A stretch of DNA of 46,644 nucleotides, taken from Thiocapsa sp. KS1 (GTDB lineage Bacteria; Pseudomonadota; Gammaproteobacteria; Chromatiales; Chromatiaceae). The stretch lies in contig NZ_LN848257.1 in assembly GCF_001499735.1 (NCBI RefSeq), positions 1,430,938 to 1,477,581 on the forward strand. Reading direction: 5' to 3'. The notes below the pieces were generated by a model, which saw only the letters and a list, made by a program, of their open reading frames with translations, made no database searches and was not told where the DNA came from. A program made the translations under genes and the position numbers. Below are positions 27,358 through 35,913 of the stretch, piece after piece (position 1 is the first letter of the stretch; every line of letters begins with the position of its first letter).

Positions 27358-29400
27358 CTAGTAGTTTGACCACCCACTAAAGGTCGCACCCTTCGGCACC
27401 ACAACGACCGTGAAGCGCGCATCGAGCGGGTACCACTTCTTCGGATCCTCGCCTGCCCACAACAGGAATCCGTTGTAATCGGTCACCGGCACGCCGTTCT
27501 TGTTCTTGATCGAGAAACCGTATCGTTTCCGAGGATCTTTCCACAGGATCGGCTTGCCGTCCTTCTTCCACATGGTTGGAATCGCAGCAGACCAGGTGAC
27601 CTGATTCCCTGCCGTGCCCTGAACATTCGCCGTCGGCGTGCAGGTCTCCCGCCAATTTGACCACCCCGAGGTTGGAGTCTCCCACTGCCACACGCAAAAC
27701 TGAATCTGCATGGGTTGTGACACGGGTTGGCTTTTAACCTGCACCCGCATATGCAGGGTGCCGTTCGCGTAGTCGACCGGGGATGTCCAGTCGCCGTTGG
27801 AGCCGGGAAGCATCTCGAAGATTCGGCTGCTGGGCTTCGCAACCGCCTCCACCTTCGGAAAACCTCTATCGGCCTCGATGACCGGCCAATTCCAGTCGAA
27901 GACCTTGATCTCCTTAGCCGTGCCTCCGGGAGGAGGCGTCGATCCAACACTGATTGTCTTCGATGCGGTTCCCTTCGCACCGTCGTCGTCCGTGACGGTA
28001 AGCGTCGCCGTATAGGTGCCCGCTTTGGTGTAGGTATAGCCAGGGGATACCTCCGTGCTGGTGCCGCCATCGCCGAATGACCAAGACCGACTGACGATCG
28101 TCCCGTCGGGGTCGGACGATGCCGAGGAATTGAAGCTGACAACCAGAGGAACCGCCCCACTCGTAGAGCTGGCGGTGAAGGATGCCACGGGAGGCTTATT
28201 GCCCACCGCACCGGAGCCGACCACGATAGTCTGGCTGGCCGTGGACGACGCGCCATCATCATCCGTGATCTGAAGGGTCGCCACATAGGTTCCGGCCGCG
28301 CTGTAAACGTGGCTTTTGGTTCTGCCCCACTCGAAAGGACTGCCGTCGCCGAAGTCCCATCGGCGGCCCGTGATCTGACCGTCGGGATCCGACGACGCCG
28401 AGGCATCGAAACGCACCGTCAAAGGCGCCGCTCCGCTGGTCGGGCTCGCCGTGAAGGACGCCACAGGCGGCAAATTGCCGCCGCTACCGCCACCGAACGA
28501 TGGACCGGCCTTGAAATTTTTGATTCCGACGGCGTCGAGCACAACGGGGAGAATCCGGGCCTCGTTGATCAAACCACCGAAATACCGTTGGTAGCTTTGG
28601 TTCCAGAAGTACCGACCGAGATCCAATGGCTGCGGATTGCCCTGAATCGGGCCAACTGCCGTGGTCGTCCCGCCGGCCATCTCGCCGTTGACGTATAGGA
28701 CGATTTTGGAAGTACCATTGCCGACATAACTGTAAGTTACAGCAACATGCTGCCACTGGCCCGCAACCAACGGCACACTGGACTCGACCGTCGTACCTTC
28801 GCCGACACTGTCGCCTTTGAAGACCTCGAAGTAGAGCTTCTTGGTCCCTTCGTCGGTGCCTGCGCTCAACATGAAGCCACGGCGCTTGCCGGACACCGAT
28901 GTGCCCTGTTTGGACAGAATCGGGTTGCGAACGGACAGGTTGTCGGGCCGAATCCATGCCATGAGGGTAAACTGCTGGGGACCACCCGCGCTCTGCGCCG
29001 GAATACCGGTGCTCAGGACATCGTTCGCACGATCGGCGAACGCCCCGGATCCGGAGAGCTGCAATGCGCCGCCGAAATCGCCCTGCGGAGCAGCCCACGC
29101 AGCGCCGCCTCTGAGCGTCAATGCATTGGTCCCGGCCTGGTCGACCGCCGTTGTACCGGTACCGTCGCCGAGTGGCCAATAGGCACTCGTGGGCTTGTCA
29201 CAGGCATCGCCGAAACCATTGGCATTGGCGTCCGCCTGACTTGGATTCGAGGTATAGACGCAGTTGTCGTCGGCATCCGGAATACCGTCGCCGTCGCTGT
29301 CAGCCGATTGCGCATAAGCCCCGGGAAGGGCAACAAGTGCAAGGAGCATGAGCAGAGCGACGGGGACAGCGAACCGTCCGTGTCGAGTACATTTGAACAT
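27358..29400 (-). CDS. Secreted TSP3-LamG-PKD-PKD protein with an unassigned C-terminal domain
   Basis: 680 residues. The start at ATG 29400 has TTGGAGA upstream and opens a Sec signal (VPVALLMLLALVALPGAYA); ATGs at 29460 and 29529 would put an unlikely hydrophilic stretch before it. Order: a thrombospondin-3 calcium repeat (DSDGDGIPDADDNC, about 32-67), a LamG/concanavalin domain (about 70-290), and two PKD domains (RFDASASSDPDG, then RRWDFGDGS; SFNSSASSDPDG, then RSWSFGDGG). A final domain at about 497-680 contains RGFP, NGDWTSPVDYANGTLHMRVQ, IPTMWKKDGKP and KWYPLDARFTVVV. I cannot assign this last domain to a family. The same LamG-PKD-PKD-domain series opens the giant protein at 40388. Probably an extracellular glycan-binding protein; no anchor is seen. 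Confidence 0.87.
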   Translation of the reverse strand: MFKCTRHGRFAVPVALLMLLALVALPGAYAQSADSDGDGIPDADDNCVYTSNPSQADANANGFGDACDKPTSAYWPLGDGTGTTAVDQAGTNALTLRGGAAWAAPQGDFGGALQLSGSGAFADRANDVLSTGIPAQSAGGPQQFTLMAWIRPDNLSVRNPILSKQGTSVSGKRRGFMLSAGTDEGTKKLYFEVFKGDSVGEGTTVESSVPLVAGQWQHVAVTYSYVGNGTSKIVLYVNGEMAGGTTTAVGPIQGNPQPLDLGRYFWNQSYQRYFGGLINEARILPVVLDAVGIKNFKAGPSFGGGSGGNLPPVASFTASPTSGAAPLTVRFDASASSDPDGQITGRRWDFGDGSPFEWGRTKSHVYSAAGTYVATLQITDDDGASSTASQTIVVGSGAVGNKPPVASFTASSTSGAVPLVVSFNSSASSDPDGTIVSRSWSFGDGGTSTEVSPGYTYTKAGTYTATLTVTDDDGAKGTASKTISVGSTPPPGGTAKEIKVFDWNWPVIEADRGFPKVEAVAKPSSRIFEMLPGSNGDWTSPVDYANGTLHMRVQVKSQPVSQPMQIQFCVWQWETPTSGWSNWRETCTPTANVQGTAGNQVTWSAAIPTMWKKDGKPILWKDPRKRYGFSIKNKNGVPVTDYNGFLLWAGEDPKKWYPLDARFTVVVVPKGATFSGWSNY

Positions 29401-29836
29401 GATTTGAGAATCTCCAAGAGGGCTGGATGGTTGCTCGGAAGACAGGATCGTCGTAGACATCGTCGTATTCGCCTCGAGCGAGGCGATAGGACTGAGCAGG
29501 TTTCTCGTCGTCCGACGAGCACGGCTCAAGGGCAGGTCCGACCAGCAAAACCCCGCTGGCTATCCAGGACCCCGCATCTCCGCCCATCCAGGTTCGATGC
29601 TCGAAACATTGGAAAACCGGCTAGCACGGAGAAGGCATACCGAATTTAAGGGCTTGATTCGAGCTCCCCTCTATGCCGTCAAATCCATTTTCTTGGTATG
29701 CCGGCCCTTCAACGGGGTTTATGTTCCCGGTCCTGATACCGGCCGTCAAGCAATCACGCCTCGGAAAAGATCCATCGTTCCTCTCATCCGACGGGCGGTG
29801 ACGAGGCCAACCCACACATCATTCAGGAGTTTTCGG
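29401..29836. other. Divergent intergenic region
   Basis: These 436 bases between the LamG-PKD gene and the plus-strand glycosyltransferase must hold both promoters. A seven-pair hairpin TCGCCTC-GAGC-GAGGCGA lies at 29469-29486. Open frames continue into this region on both strands but show no RBS-supported start or domain. Confidence 0.5.
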
Positions 29837-29839
29837 TTG
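29825..29839 (+). promoter_or_regulatory. RBS that fixes a TTG start
   Basis: AGGAG at 29825-29829 stands seven bases before TTG 29837. No ATG or GTG is available near the conserved N-terminus, so this Shine-Dalgarno identifies TTG as the start of the GT-B glycosyltransferase. Confidence 0.75.
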
Positions 29840-30979
29840 GCATATCATCTCGCCATTTATCTGTCGGCCCACGGGTTCGGTCACATCGGTCAAACGGCCC
29901 CCGTTATCGATTCCCTCGCCAGGTCTCTCCCGGACGTGCGCCTCACGATTCTGACGGCCGCGCCGGCATTCAAGATCGCCGAGCGTTTCGGACAGAGTCA
30001 CACCTTGATCCACAACGAGAATGATGTCGGCATGCAGCAGTCGAATGCACTCGAAGTGGATGTCCCCGGAAGTTGGATCGCGTACCAGGCATTCCACGAA
30101 GCCTGGACCGAGAAGGTGCGGGCCGAAGCACGACGCTTGGAGCAACTCCGCCCTGACCTGGTGCTCGTAAATGTACCCTATCTCCCGCTGGCCGCTGCGC
30201 GCCTGGCCGAGATTCCCGCCGTCGCCATATGCTCGCTCGATTGGGCCGGAATATTTGCTCATTACTTCGCATCGCACGGCGAACCCGCCGGACGGATCCT
30301 GGCAGAGATGCAGGCTGCCTACGAGAGCGCCCTTTGTTTTCTCCAACCCGAGCCGAGCATGGCGATGCCGCATCTCGGCAACACCAAGGCGATCGGGCCG
30401 ATCGCCCAGGTCGGCCGAAACTGCCGGTCCGTCGTCGAGAAGCAGATTGGGTTGGCATCGGGCGAGCGACTGGTGATGGTCTCGCTCGGCGGGATGGAGT
30501 TCCGGCCTCCGATCGAGGATTGGCCGGCGCTTGTGGGTTTGCGCCTGATCGTTCCCGCGTCTTGGAAATCGCGTCATCCGCAGACGGTCGCCTTCGAGGA
30601 TCTCGGAATTCCCTTCATCGACGCCTTGGCCAGCAGCGATCTGCTGATCGCAAAACCGGGATACGGCAGTTTCGTGGAAGCCGTGTGCCACGGCATCCCC
30701 GTGCTGTACATCGAGCGCGCAAATTGGCCTGAAGCGGATGCCATGATCGGGTGGCTCCTGCGCTACGGCGTCTGTGCGCGTTTGAGTCCAACCGATTTAA
30801 AACAGGGGACACTCGTCGATGCAGTGACCGCACTTCTGGTCAAACCGCAGGCATCCCCGAGGGCACCCACCGGTGCCGCCGAGGCGGCCGAGGAGATCAT
30901 CGCTATTCTGGCGCAGAGGAGCCCGTCATCGCATCGATCTGGTCGAATAGATATTCCGCAAACGGAATCGAGCAGGTAA
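29837..30979 (+). CDS. GT-B glycosyltransferase (MurG/UGT-like)
   Basis: 380 residues from TTG 29837. The protein starts at once with a beta strand and glycine loop (YHLAIYLSAHGFGHIGQTAP), the HGxGH nucleotide-sugar transferase signature, which is why the ATG at 29597 (80 residues of unrelated sequence) is rejected. The C-terminal half has LVMVSLGGME, SDLLIAKPGYGSFVEAVCHG and GIPVLYIERANWPEAD, the donor-binding region of MurG-type enzymes. Similar proteins are usually annotated only as hypothetical glycosyltransferases, so substrate is unknown. Its last 77 bases overlap the 3' end of the convergent LhgO-like gene. It stands with the sugar-nucleotide genes that follow on the minus strand. Confidence 0.85.
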   Translation: MAYHLAIYLSAHGFGHIGQTAPVIDSLARSLPDVRLTILTAAPAFKIAERFGQSHTLIHNENDVGMQQSNALEVDVPGSWIAYQAFHEAWTEKVRAEARRLEQLRPDLVLVNVPYLPLAAARLAEIPAVAICSLDWAGIFAHYFASHGEPAGRILAEMQAAYESALCFLQPEPSMAMPHLGNTKAIGPIAQVGRNCRSVVEKQIGLASGERLVMVSLGGMEFRPPIEDWPALVGLRLIVPASWKSRHPQTVAFEDLGIPFIDALASSDLLIAKPGYGSFVEAVCHGIPVLYIERANWPEADAMIGWLLRYGVCARLSPTDLKQGTLVDAVTALLVKPQASPRAPTGAAEAAEEIIAILAQRSPSSHRSGRIDIPQTESSR

Positions 30980-32123
30980 AGGCCGGCGATACCGCATTCA
31001 GGACATGAAACGAGCGGTCATCGCCTTCGAAGCGGAAATCCATCTCAAGCCTTCGTTGACGCGTGTCGAAGAGCTGCGCACGGATCCCCGGAGCACCCCA
31101 GGTGCGGTACTGTTTGAGCTCTACCCCGCTCGCTAAATCGCCGGCGAGCTTCACCATGCGTCCTTTGAAGTATTTTGCCAATTCTTCGACGGCAAGACCA
31201 CGAAATCCAAAGTCGTCGCGGACAAGTAAACCGGCCTCTTGCAGCAGAACCTCTCCGAGCTCACGGAGATTGAAGTTTTCCAACCCACGATAATGCTCTC
31301 GCCAAAAGGCCGGAATAGCTGTCGGGCCGATCTTGATTTTCCCGGACGCGGTCAACGTAAAATGAACGCCCAGAAATGGATTACGCAGATCGGGAACCGG
31401 ATAAATGTTGGTTCTTAGTGCGCCGACTGGCTCGTTGCTGTAGAGATAGAGTCCTTTAAACGGGATGATGGCATAAGCCTGTGCGAATCCGAAATCCTTG
31501 GCAACGCGATCGGCATAAAGGCCCGCCGCATTGATTAGATATCCGACCGACCAGTCGCCACGCGAAGTCCGAACCCCACCATCACAGCGGCCAAGGTAAG
31601 CTGTCGACGGGTAGAGACCAATGCCGCAGGTGCGGGCATCCTCAAGCAATGCACCGAGGACGCGTCGCGGATCAACCGATGCTGTCGATGGTGAATAGAG
31701 GGCGCGTTCGCAGGTCTTTGCGCGGGGCTCGATCTCGCGGGCCTCTTCCGCCGAAACCCCTTGAACATCGACGCCGTTGATCCGACCGCGCCGCAGCAGC
31801 TCGTCGAGCGACGCAAGCTCGCTCGGGCCTTTCGTCACCACCAGCTTCCCGCAGCGATTGATCGGCAGACCACGCTCGACACAGTATTCGGTCAGGCGCC
31901 GATTCCCCTCGCGCGTGAAGCGCGCTTTCAGACTGTCCGCACTATAGTAGAATCCCGCGTGAAGAACCCCGCTGTTTCGGCCGCTCGCGTGCTCTCCGAA
32001 CGCATCTTCCTTCTCGATCAGAGCAACGGCGGCATCGGGAAAACGCCGCTTGGCCTCCAAAGCCAGAGTGACCCCGATGATGCCTCCGCCGATGACGAGA
32101 AAGTCAGCCGTGGCTCGCGTCAT
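30903..32123 (-). CDS. lhgO: LhgO-like FAD-dependent L-2-hydroxyacid oxidase
   Basis: A 406-residue DAO-fold flavoprotein of the L-2-hydroxyglutarate oxidase family. Visible are the FAD dinucleotide fold DFLVIGGGIIGVTLALEAKR, EHASGRNSGVLHAGFYYSADSLKARF (strongly conserved in LhgO), CGKLVVTK, LINAAGLYADRVA, IIPFKGLYLY and GVHFTLTASGKIKIGPTA. LhgO converts L-2-hydroxyglutarate to 2-oxoglutarate and feeds electrons to quinones. Here it is the last gene of a minus-strand run of sugar-methylating genes, 67 bp after the first methyltransferase, so it may instead act on a sugar-derived hydroxyacid; sequence cannot decide. Its 3' end overlaps the convergent glycosyltransferase by 77 bp. Confidence 0.85.
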   Translation of the reverse strand: MTRATADFLVIGGGIIGVTLALEAKRRFPDAAVALIEKEDAFGEHASGRNSGVLHAGFYYSADSLKARFTREGNRRLTEYCVERGLPINRCGKLVVTKGPSELASLDELLRRGRINGVDVQGVSAEEAREIEPRAKTCERALYSPSTASVDPRRVLGALLEDARTCGIGLYPSTAYLGRCDGGVRTSRGDWSVGYLINAAGLYADRVAKDFGFAQAYAIIPFKGLYLYSNEPVGALRTNIYPVPDLRNPFLGVHFTLTASGKIKIGPTAIPAFWREHYRGLENFNLRELGEVLLQEAGLLVRDDFGFRGLAVEELAKYFKGRMVKLAGDLASGVELKQYRTWGAPGIRAQLFDTRQRRLEMDFRFEGDDRSFHVLNAVSPAFTCSIPFAEYLFDQIDAMTGSSAPE

Positions 32124-32190
32124 ACGTCCATCTCTCGATCATGTTTCGCACCCCATGCATCATTTGCGTGCGCCCTCTTCCTCTTCGCCT

Positions 32191-33393
32191 TCAGACTGCG
32201 CGAACGTCCGCCGCGACGCCCGATTCACGTAAGAGGTTCTTGATCTCGTCGAGATAGACCTCGTTCATGACGACGACCTGATCCGGTCGATAGCCTACGA
32301 GAAAGTCCGGAGACACGACCTTCTGGCCGGTTCCTGGAACGAACTTCCCGTGCTTATGAGGATTAAGATCGACTATATAGTCAATGGCCGAGGAGTCCTT
32401 AACGATATTCAGGAAGGTCACACCCTTCGAGCCGGCGCCCCAAACCACCGTTTTCGTGCCCGCATCTTTCGCCTGCCGAAGTCGCGACTGCCATTCGACA
32501 ACCTTCGCGCGATAGCTCTCGGCGAATGCATCGACATCCAGGGCCACGGCGCCGAGCTCGTCGGGATCGGGAAGCAGCCCGCGCTCCCCCGATAGGGCCG
32601 GCAAGGCTTCGAGCGAGAGGAACTGCCCGTCGAAGGCATCGTTCTGCTCCACGACCCGAAAGCCGCTGTCCGCAAACACCCGGCGTAGAGAGCCCGGCGT
32701 GAAATAGGAGCAGTGCTCGTAGATGAGATCCCAGATCCCCAGGTCCCGAAGCGTGAAGAGCGCATTCGGAACCTCGAAATAAACGAGCGTATCCGGGCGT
32801 TCGCTTAGGGTCTTTCGCAACCCCTCGAGAAATGTCCTCGGATGTTGAATATGCTCGAGGACATGCCTGCAAACGACGAGATCAGCCGGACGATCGGCGT
32901 ATACCTCCGAATAGTAGTCCTGGACGAAGGTGAGACCCGGATGCGCCGCAGCGCCCTCTCGCCCGGATTCAAAACTCTTGTCGAAACCCGTGCCGCGGTT
33001 GTCGCCGGCTGCACAGATCATCGCCAGAAAATCACCCTTGCCGCAGCCCAGCTCGATGACATCCTTTCCGCGGATGTCACAACGCTCTACCAAACGATTC
33101 GCCAACGCGGTCGCATACGCATTGAACTTCGGCGAGAAATGAAGGGAGTTCTCGTAACCTTCCGAGTAATCCATCACGCCCGGATCGAAGACACGGTTGA
33201 AGACATGTCCGCAATCCCGACAGAATGCGAGATCGATGTTTCCGCGGGGGGCCTCGCGCGCCTCTTCAATGCTTGACCAGAGTACGTTGCAGTAGGTCGG
33301 CATCGCCTCGATTCGAACACAAGTCTTTAGCGCAGACGAACCGCAAACAGGACATTCCGTCAACGGGACTTCAGCTTGAAGATGCTCGCTCAT
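32191..33393 (-). CDS. Class I SAM methyltransferase, sugar C-methyltransferase type (copy 1)
   Basis: 400 residues with the three-part plan of sugar C-methyltransferases. First an N-terminal zinc-binding domain (CPVCGSSALKTC near the start, FCRDCGHVFN), then the SAM-binding core VIELGCGKGDFLAMICAAG with VVCRHVLEHIQHPRTFLEGL, then a C-terminal nucleotide-binding-like domain (VVWGAGSKGVTFLNIV). The active-site region reads YEHCSYFTPGSL, not the YHEHLCYFS of TylCIII/TcaB9-type enzymes. It is clearly a paralogue of the next gene (shared YEHCSYF and GTGQ motifs and the same C-terminal MNEVYLDEI ending). AGGTGA before ATG 33393 supports the start. Confidence 0.87.
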   Translation of the reverse strand: MSEHLQAEVPLTECPVCGSSALKTCVRIEAMPTYCNVLWSSIEEAREAPRGNIDLAFCRDCGHVFNRVFDPGVMDYSEGYENSLHFSPKFNAYATALANRLVERCDIRGKDVIELGCGKGDFLAMICAAGDNRGTGFDKSFESGREGAAAHPGLTFVQDYYSEVYADRPADLVVCRHVLEHIQHPRTFLEGLRKTLSERPDTLVYFEVPNALFTLRDLGIWDLIYEHCSYFTPGSLRRVFADSGFRVVEQNDAFDGQFLSLEALPALSGERGLLPDPDELGAVALDVDAFAESYRAKVVEWQSRLRQAKDAGTKTVVWGAGSKGVTFLNIVKDSSAIDYIVDLNPHKHGKFVPGTGQKVVSPDFLVGYRPDQVVVMNEVYLDEIKNLLRESGVAADVRAV

Positions 33394-33429
33394 TCAATCA
33401 CCTATCCGGCAGAACACGGAGTCGGAACC

Positions 33430-34611
33430 CTATACGGCAACGACGTGCGGAGCGAGACCGAGGGCGTTGAGATCACGCGTGATTTCATCCTGATAGATCT
33501 CGTTCATGATCACCACGATATCCGGTCGGTAGGTCTGCAGAAATGCGGGTGCGACAATCTCCTGGCCGGTCCCGGACATGAAATAGCCCTGTCGGTAAGG
33601 ATTGATGTCGACCACATACTCGATTTGCCCATCGGTATCGATCGATCTCAGGAAGGAAACACCCTTGGAACCGGACCCCCAGAGCACGGTCTTCAACCCT
33701 TTCGCATGCCAATCCGCGAAGCGATCTCGCCACATCTGCAGCTTCGCATCGCAACGCTGCGGAAAGGATGCGACATAATCTTTAAGAAGATCCAGATCAT
33801 CCTCGCGCGGCAAAGGCGCTGTGACGCCACCGGTCGCGGGTCGCGCTTCTATCGTCAGGTACTGATCCCCGTATTCGGTGTCGACATCGAGCACGTCGAA
33901 GCCGTTCCGCCTGAAGAGACGGGCGAGCGACCCGGGGCTGAAATAAGAGCAATGTTCGTAATAGATATCTTCGAATGCACAATCGCGCAGGATCCGGATG
34001 ACCTCCGGGATCTGAAAAAACACGATCGTATCGGACCTGTCGCCGATCGCACGCCGCACGGTCGCCATAAAATCATGCGTTTGCGGGATGTGCTCGAGCG
34101 TCATTTTGCAACAGACGAAATCCGCCTGATGCTCGGCGTACTTTTCCGAGTAGAAATCCTTGATGAAGGTGACCTGCCCCTCCTGGACCGGAATCTTTCG
34201 GTCTTCCCGATACCCCGGGTCGAATCCGATGCCTCGATTGCCGCCGAGTTGACTCAGCAGCGCAATGAATTCCCCTTTGCCGCAACCGATCTCGAGCACC
34301 TCTTTGCCCCGCAGATCGTACTTTTCGATAAGTCGCTCCGCCAAAGCACGATGAAAGGCATTGAAGGTTCCGGAAAAACCCTGCGTCTCCTCGTAGCGAC
34401 CGGAATACTCGGTCAGCTTCGGATCGAAGGCGACATTGGAGATAAATCCACACTCGGGACAAAATCCGAGTCGGATATCCCCGCGTGGATACTCGGTCGC
34501 CTCTTCCCTGGAGCCGAGCAAGATACAACTGTTCGAGGGAACGGCGTCGACCTCGTAGAAGATCTCCATCTCCCCGACCTGACAGCTCGGGCATCGGTGT
34601 TTTTGCTTCAT
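33430..34611 (-). CDS. Class I SAM methyltransferase, sugar C-methyltransferase type (copy 2)
   Basis: 393 residues, paralogous to the gene 36 bp downstream. Zinc motif CPSCQVGEME and FCPECGFIS, SAM core VLEIGCGKGEFIALLSQLGG, CKMTLEHIPQTHDFMATVRR, active-site region YEHCSYFSPGSLARLFRRNG and C-terminal VLWGSGSKGVSFLRSI, ending IVVIMNEIYQDEITRDLNAL. The parallel with copy 1 along its full length points to tandem duplication followed by divergence, perhaps to methylate different positions or sugars. Substrate unknown; the CDP-sugar context suggests a 4-keto deoxysugar nucleotide. Confidence 0.87.
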   Translation of the reverse strand: MKQKHRCPSCQVGEMEIFYEVDAVPSNSCILLGSREEATEYPRGDIRLGFCPECGFISNVAFDPKLTEYSGRYEETQGFSGTFNAFHRALAERLIEKYDLRGKEVLEIGCGKGEFIALLSQLGGNRGIGFDPGYREDRKIPVQEGQVTFIKDFYSEKYAEHQADFVCCKMTLEHIPQTHDFMATVRRAIGDRSDTIVFFQIPEVIRILRDCAFEDIYYEHCSYFSPGSLARLFRRNGFDVLDVDTEYGDQYLTIEARPATGGVTAPLPREDDLDLLKDYVASFPQRCDAKLQMWRDRFADWHAKGLKTVLWGSGSKGVSFLRSIDTDGQIEYVVDINPYRQGYFMSGTGQEIVAPAFLQTYRPDIVVIMNEIYQDEITRDLNALGLAPHVVAV

Positions 34612-34647
34612 ACTTCGAAAGACCCCGTTATTTGTTTGCGAGTCGCG

Positions 34648-35874
34648 CTAGAGCACCGTCGGCTCTGGAATCGGAACGATGAACCGACCGCCGCCCTCGC
34701 GATATGCAGCCTGCTGCTCCAGAATCTCGTCGGCAAAATTCCAAGGCAGAATCAACACATAATCGGGCATTGCCTCCAACAACCGCTCGGGAGCGTAGAT
34801 GGGGAGGTGTTGTCCGGGCATGTATCGACCTTGCTTATGGATGTTTCGATCAACGACGAAATCCACCAGCTCCGAGCCGATCCCCACGTAGTTGATCAAG
34901 GTGCTGCCCTTCGCAGCAGCCCCGTAAGCTGCAATGCTGTGGCCTTGGGCCTTCAGATCGCCCAGCAATCGCGACAAGGCGTCTTTGACGTGCTCGACGC
35001 GCTTGGAGAAATCCCGGTAATAGTCGAGTTGATCAACCTTTTCGAGCCGCTCGGTCTCCAAAAGCGACCGCACTGCGGGGCCAACGTCTTCTCGTTTTTC
35101 CACGAACAAACGCAACGATCCGCCATGGATCGCCAACCGTTTAACATCGTTGAGGTAGAGACCGTGACTGCGGAACAGATGATCGAGAGCAGTCACCGAA
35201 AAATAGCAAAGATGCTCATGGTAAATGGTGTCGAACTCGCAATGATCGATGAGATCCTTGACGTAGGGCACCTCGATCACGGCAACACCGTCATCCTTGA
35301 GAAGACGGGCGACGCCCTCGACGAATCCATTGGTATCGGCGACATGCGCCAGTACGTTGTTGCCGTGGACGACGTCGGCCTGTCGACCCTCGCTCTTGAG
35401 CTGCTCCGCAAGCTCGAGCGTAAAGAAGGTGTTCAGCGTGGGAACACCGATCTTCTCGGCGGCCTTGGCCGGACCATCGGCCGGGTCAATCCCGAGCACC
35501 GAAATACCGCGCTCGACGTAGTTTTTCAGCAGATAGCCGTCGTTGCTCGCGAGCTCGATCACGAAGGACGAGCCATCAAGCCCCCTTCGATCGATGATGT
35601 CGTCGACATTCTCTTTGGAATGACGCAGGAGCGCGGGCGAGAACGAGGAGAAGTAAGGGTAATCCTCGCAGAACAGCTCTTCCGGAGGCACGGTCTCCAG
35701 GATCTGAACCAAGGTGCAGCTCGGGCAAAACGCAACCTCGAGCGGATAGGTTGGCTCATGCTGAGACAACTGAGCCTCGGTGAGCAACCGATCCGCGAGC
35801 GGCGTAACCCCGAGGTTGAGAAATGACTGCAGCCCGCGACTCCCGCAGGCCCTGCAGCACGCTTGACTTGGCAT
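34648..35874 (-). CDS. TylCIII/TcaB9-like sugar-nucleotide C-methyltransferase
   Basis: 408 residues. The zinc-binding N-terminus is CRACGSRGLQSFLNLGVTPL and FCPSCTLVQI, the SAM core VIELASNDGYLLKNYVERGI, and the catalytic region YHEHLCYFSVTALDHLFRSH contains the Tyr-x-x-His seen in C-3' methyltransferases of the TylCIII/TcaB9 group. The C-terminal domain (SIAAYGAAAKGSTLINYVGI) is also typical. These enzymes put a methyl on C3 of a 4-keto-2,6-dideoxy or 6-deoxy NDP-hexose. ATG 35874 has GAGGAG upstream. It starts the block of three methyltransferases, with 36-bp gaps between members, and follows the epimerase by 39 bp. Confidence 0.92.
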   Translation of the reverse strand: MPSQACCRACGSRGLQSFLNLGVTPLADRLLTEAQLSQHEPTYPLEVAFCPSCTLVQILETVPPEELFCEDYPYFSSFSPALLRHSKENVDDIIDRRGLDGSSFVIELASNDGYLLKNYVERGISVLGIDPADGPAKAAEKIGVPTLNTFFTLELAEQLKSEGRQADVVHGNNVLAHVADTNGFVEGVARLLKDDGVAVIEVPYVKDLIDHCEFDTIYHEHLCYFSVTALDHLFRSHGLYLNDVKRLAIHGGSLRLFVEKREDVGPAVRSLLETERLEKVDQLDYYRDFSKRVEHVKDALSRLLGDLKAQGHSIAAYGAAAKGSTLINYVGIGSELVDFVVDRNIHKQGRYMPGQHLPIYAPERLLEAMPDYVLILPWNFADEILEQQAAYREGGGRFIVPIPEPTVL

Positions 35875-35913
35875 GTCGATCAGCTCCTCTTCCCGATGAT
35901 GAATAGATGGCTC

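Noticed and set aside
33376-35826. 816-codon plus-strand open frame across the methyltransferase genes
   Set aside because: It spans three recognisable minus-strand methyltransferases and the gaps between them; its codon pattern is that of antisense GC-rich DNA and it has no domain.
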